Below, one piece after another: positions 22,958 to 23,124 of a stretch of 23,124 nt of DNA. The notes under the pieces are model-generated. The model made no database searches, was not told the DNA's origin, and saw only the letters and a program-made list of their open reading frames with translations. The translations under genes were made by a program, and so were the position numbers. Every line of letters starts with the position of its first letter. Positions within the stretch are counted from its first letter, which is position 1. Origin of the DNA: Acidimicrobiia bacterium UBA1281 (GTDB lineage: Bacteria; Actinomycetota; Acidimicrobiia; Actinomarinales; Actinomarinaceae); NCBI GenBank assembly GCA_002308095.1, contig DBUV01000054.1, positions 1 through 23,124 of the forward strand, written 5' to 3'.

Positions 22958-23124
22958 ATGGATGAAAAACTTATAGAAGAAATTAGTAACACAACTGGTG
23001 TTCCTCAGATGCTAGTTTCGCGATCAGCTCAGGCGAGAGCAGAAGCTAATGGCGTTGACATAAATTCAATTCTTTCAAGTTGGTCCTCTGGAAGCCCCGC
23101 AGCTCCTGTAGCAACCGAAGTTGT
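22958..23124 (+). CDS. Unrecognised protein, N-terminal 55 residues (runs off right edge)
   Basis: An open frame starts at ATG 22958, 17 bases after ctaG, and stays open to the end of the window. It reads MDEKLIEEISNTTGVPQMLV, then SRSAQARAEANGVDINSIL, then a Ser/Gly/Ala/Pro-rich stretch that looks like the start of a flexible linker. The helical segment SRSAQARAEANGVDINSI loosely resembles the peripheral subunit-binding domain of 2-oxoacid dehydrogenase E2 proteins, but it is too short to claim that. The closeness to ctaG suggests the same transcript. There is no strong Shine-Dalgarno. I do not recognise the protein. Confidence 0.6.
   Translation, partial: MDEKLIEEISNTTGVPQMLVSRSAQARAEANGVDINSILSSWSSGSPAAPVATEV

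Noticed and set aside
9558..23124. A UGA-encoded selenoprotein near the selenocysteine tRNA
   Set aside because: All neighbouring genes have family-typical lengths and end in stops followed by the next gene, with no homologous sequence continuing past a TGA.
1..23124. CRISPR arrays, insertion sequences, prophage genes or long direct repeats
   Set aside because: None seen. Coding is nearly continuous with housekeeping genes, and the gaps are under about 70 bases.

Overview
The window is a dense, AT-rich stretch with 21 complete protein genes, two protein genes cut by the window edges and one tRNA. No gap between genes exceeds about 70 bases, and many neighbouring genes overlap by 1 to 17 bases. 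I see no mobile element, CRISPR array, rRNA or broken gene. The content suggests a streamlined, low-GC actinobacterium, perhaps a marine Acidimicrobiia/'Candidatus Actinomarina'-like lineage. The reasons are a coenzyme-F420-type LLM oxidoreductase, a caa3-type oxidase cluster ctaC-D-E-F-G with a lipoprotein CtaC, an actinobacterial-looking group 1 sigma factor, and several operon-heading genes that look leaderless. This placement is inferred from gene content and could be wrong (a low-GC Chloroflexota is an alternative).

Layout. Bases 1-1603 (minus): indoleamine 2,3-dioxygenase followed by translationally coupled alanine dehydrogenase (cut). 1672-3165 (plus): a photolyase/cryptochrome-related protein. 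3162-6686 (minus): tldD, tldE and a glycerophosphodiester phosphodiesterase. 6736-7791 (minus): the sigma factor. 7862-9357 (minus): a small membrane-anchored helix-turn-helix protein coupled to ctaA. 9410-9504 (plus): a selenocysteine tRNA. 9558-16554 (plus): hflX, gnd, an M1 aminopeptidase, an F420-type oxidoreductase and a Na/Ca-type antiporter. 16541-18261 (minus): ctaB and an lgt-family gene. 18320 to the end (plus): ctaC, ctaD, ctaE, ctaF, ctaG and the start of an unrecognised gene.

How genes work together. CtaB makes heme O and CtaA converts it to heme A for CtaD. CtaG is the copper-assembly factor. CtaC carries CuA, a fused cytochrome c domain and a lipobox, so it should need an Lgt-type enzyme, and an lgt-family gene sits directly beside ctaB. 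TldD and TldE form a two-subunit protease. Indoleamine dioxygenase starts tryptophan breakdown, and the coupled alanine dehydrogenase could use alanine released later by kynureninase, but kynureninase is not in the window.

The points most worth a second look are: the tRNA-Sec gene; a nearly perfectly mirror-symmetric divergent promoter between it and the HTH-ctaA pair; a second palindromic divergent promoter core between ctaB and ctaC; loss of the Fe-S cysteine loop in the photolyase-like protein; non-canonical active-site positions in the Lgt homologue; and repeated leaderless starts. I did not find a clearly new multi-gene system here.
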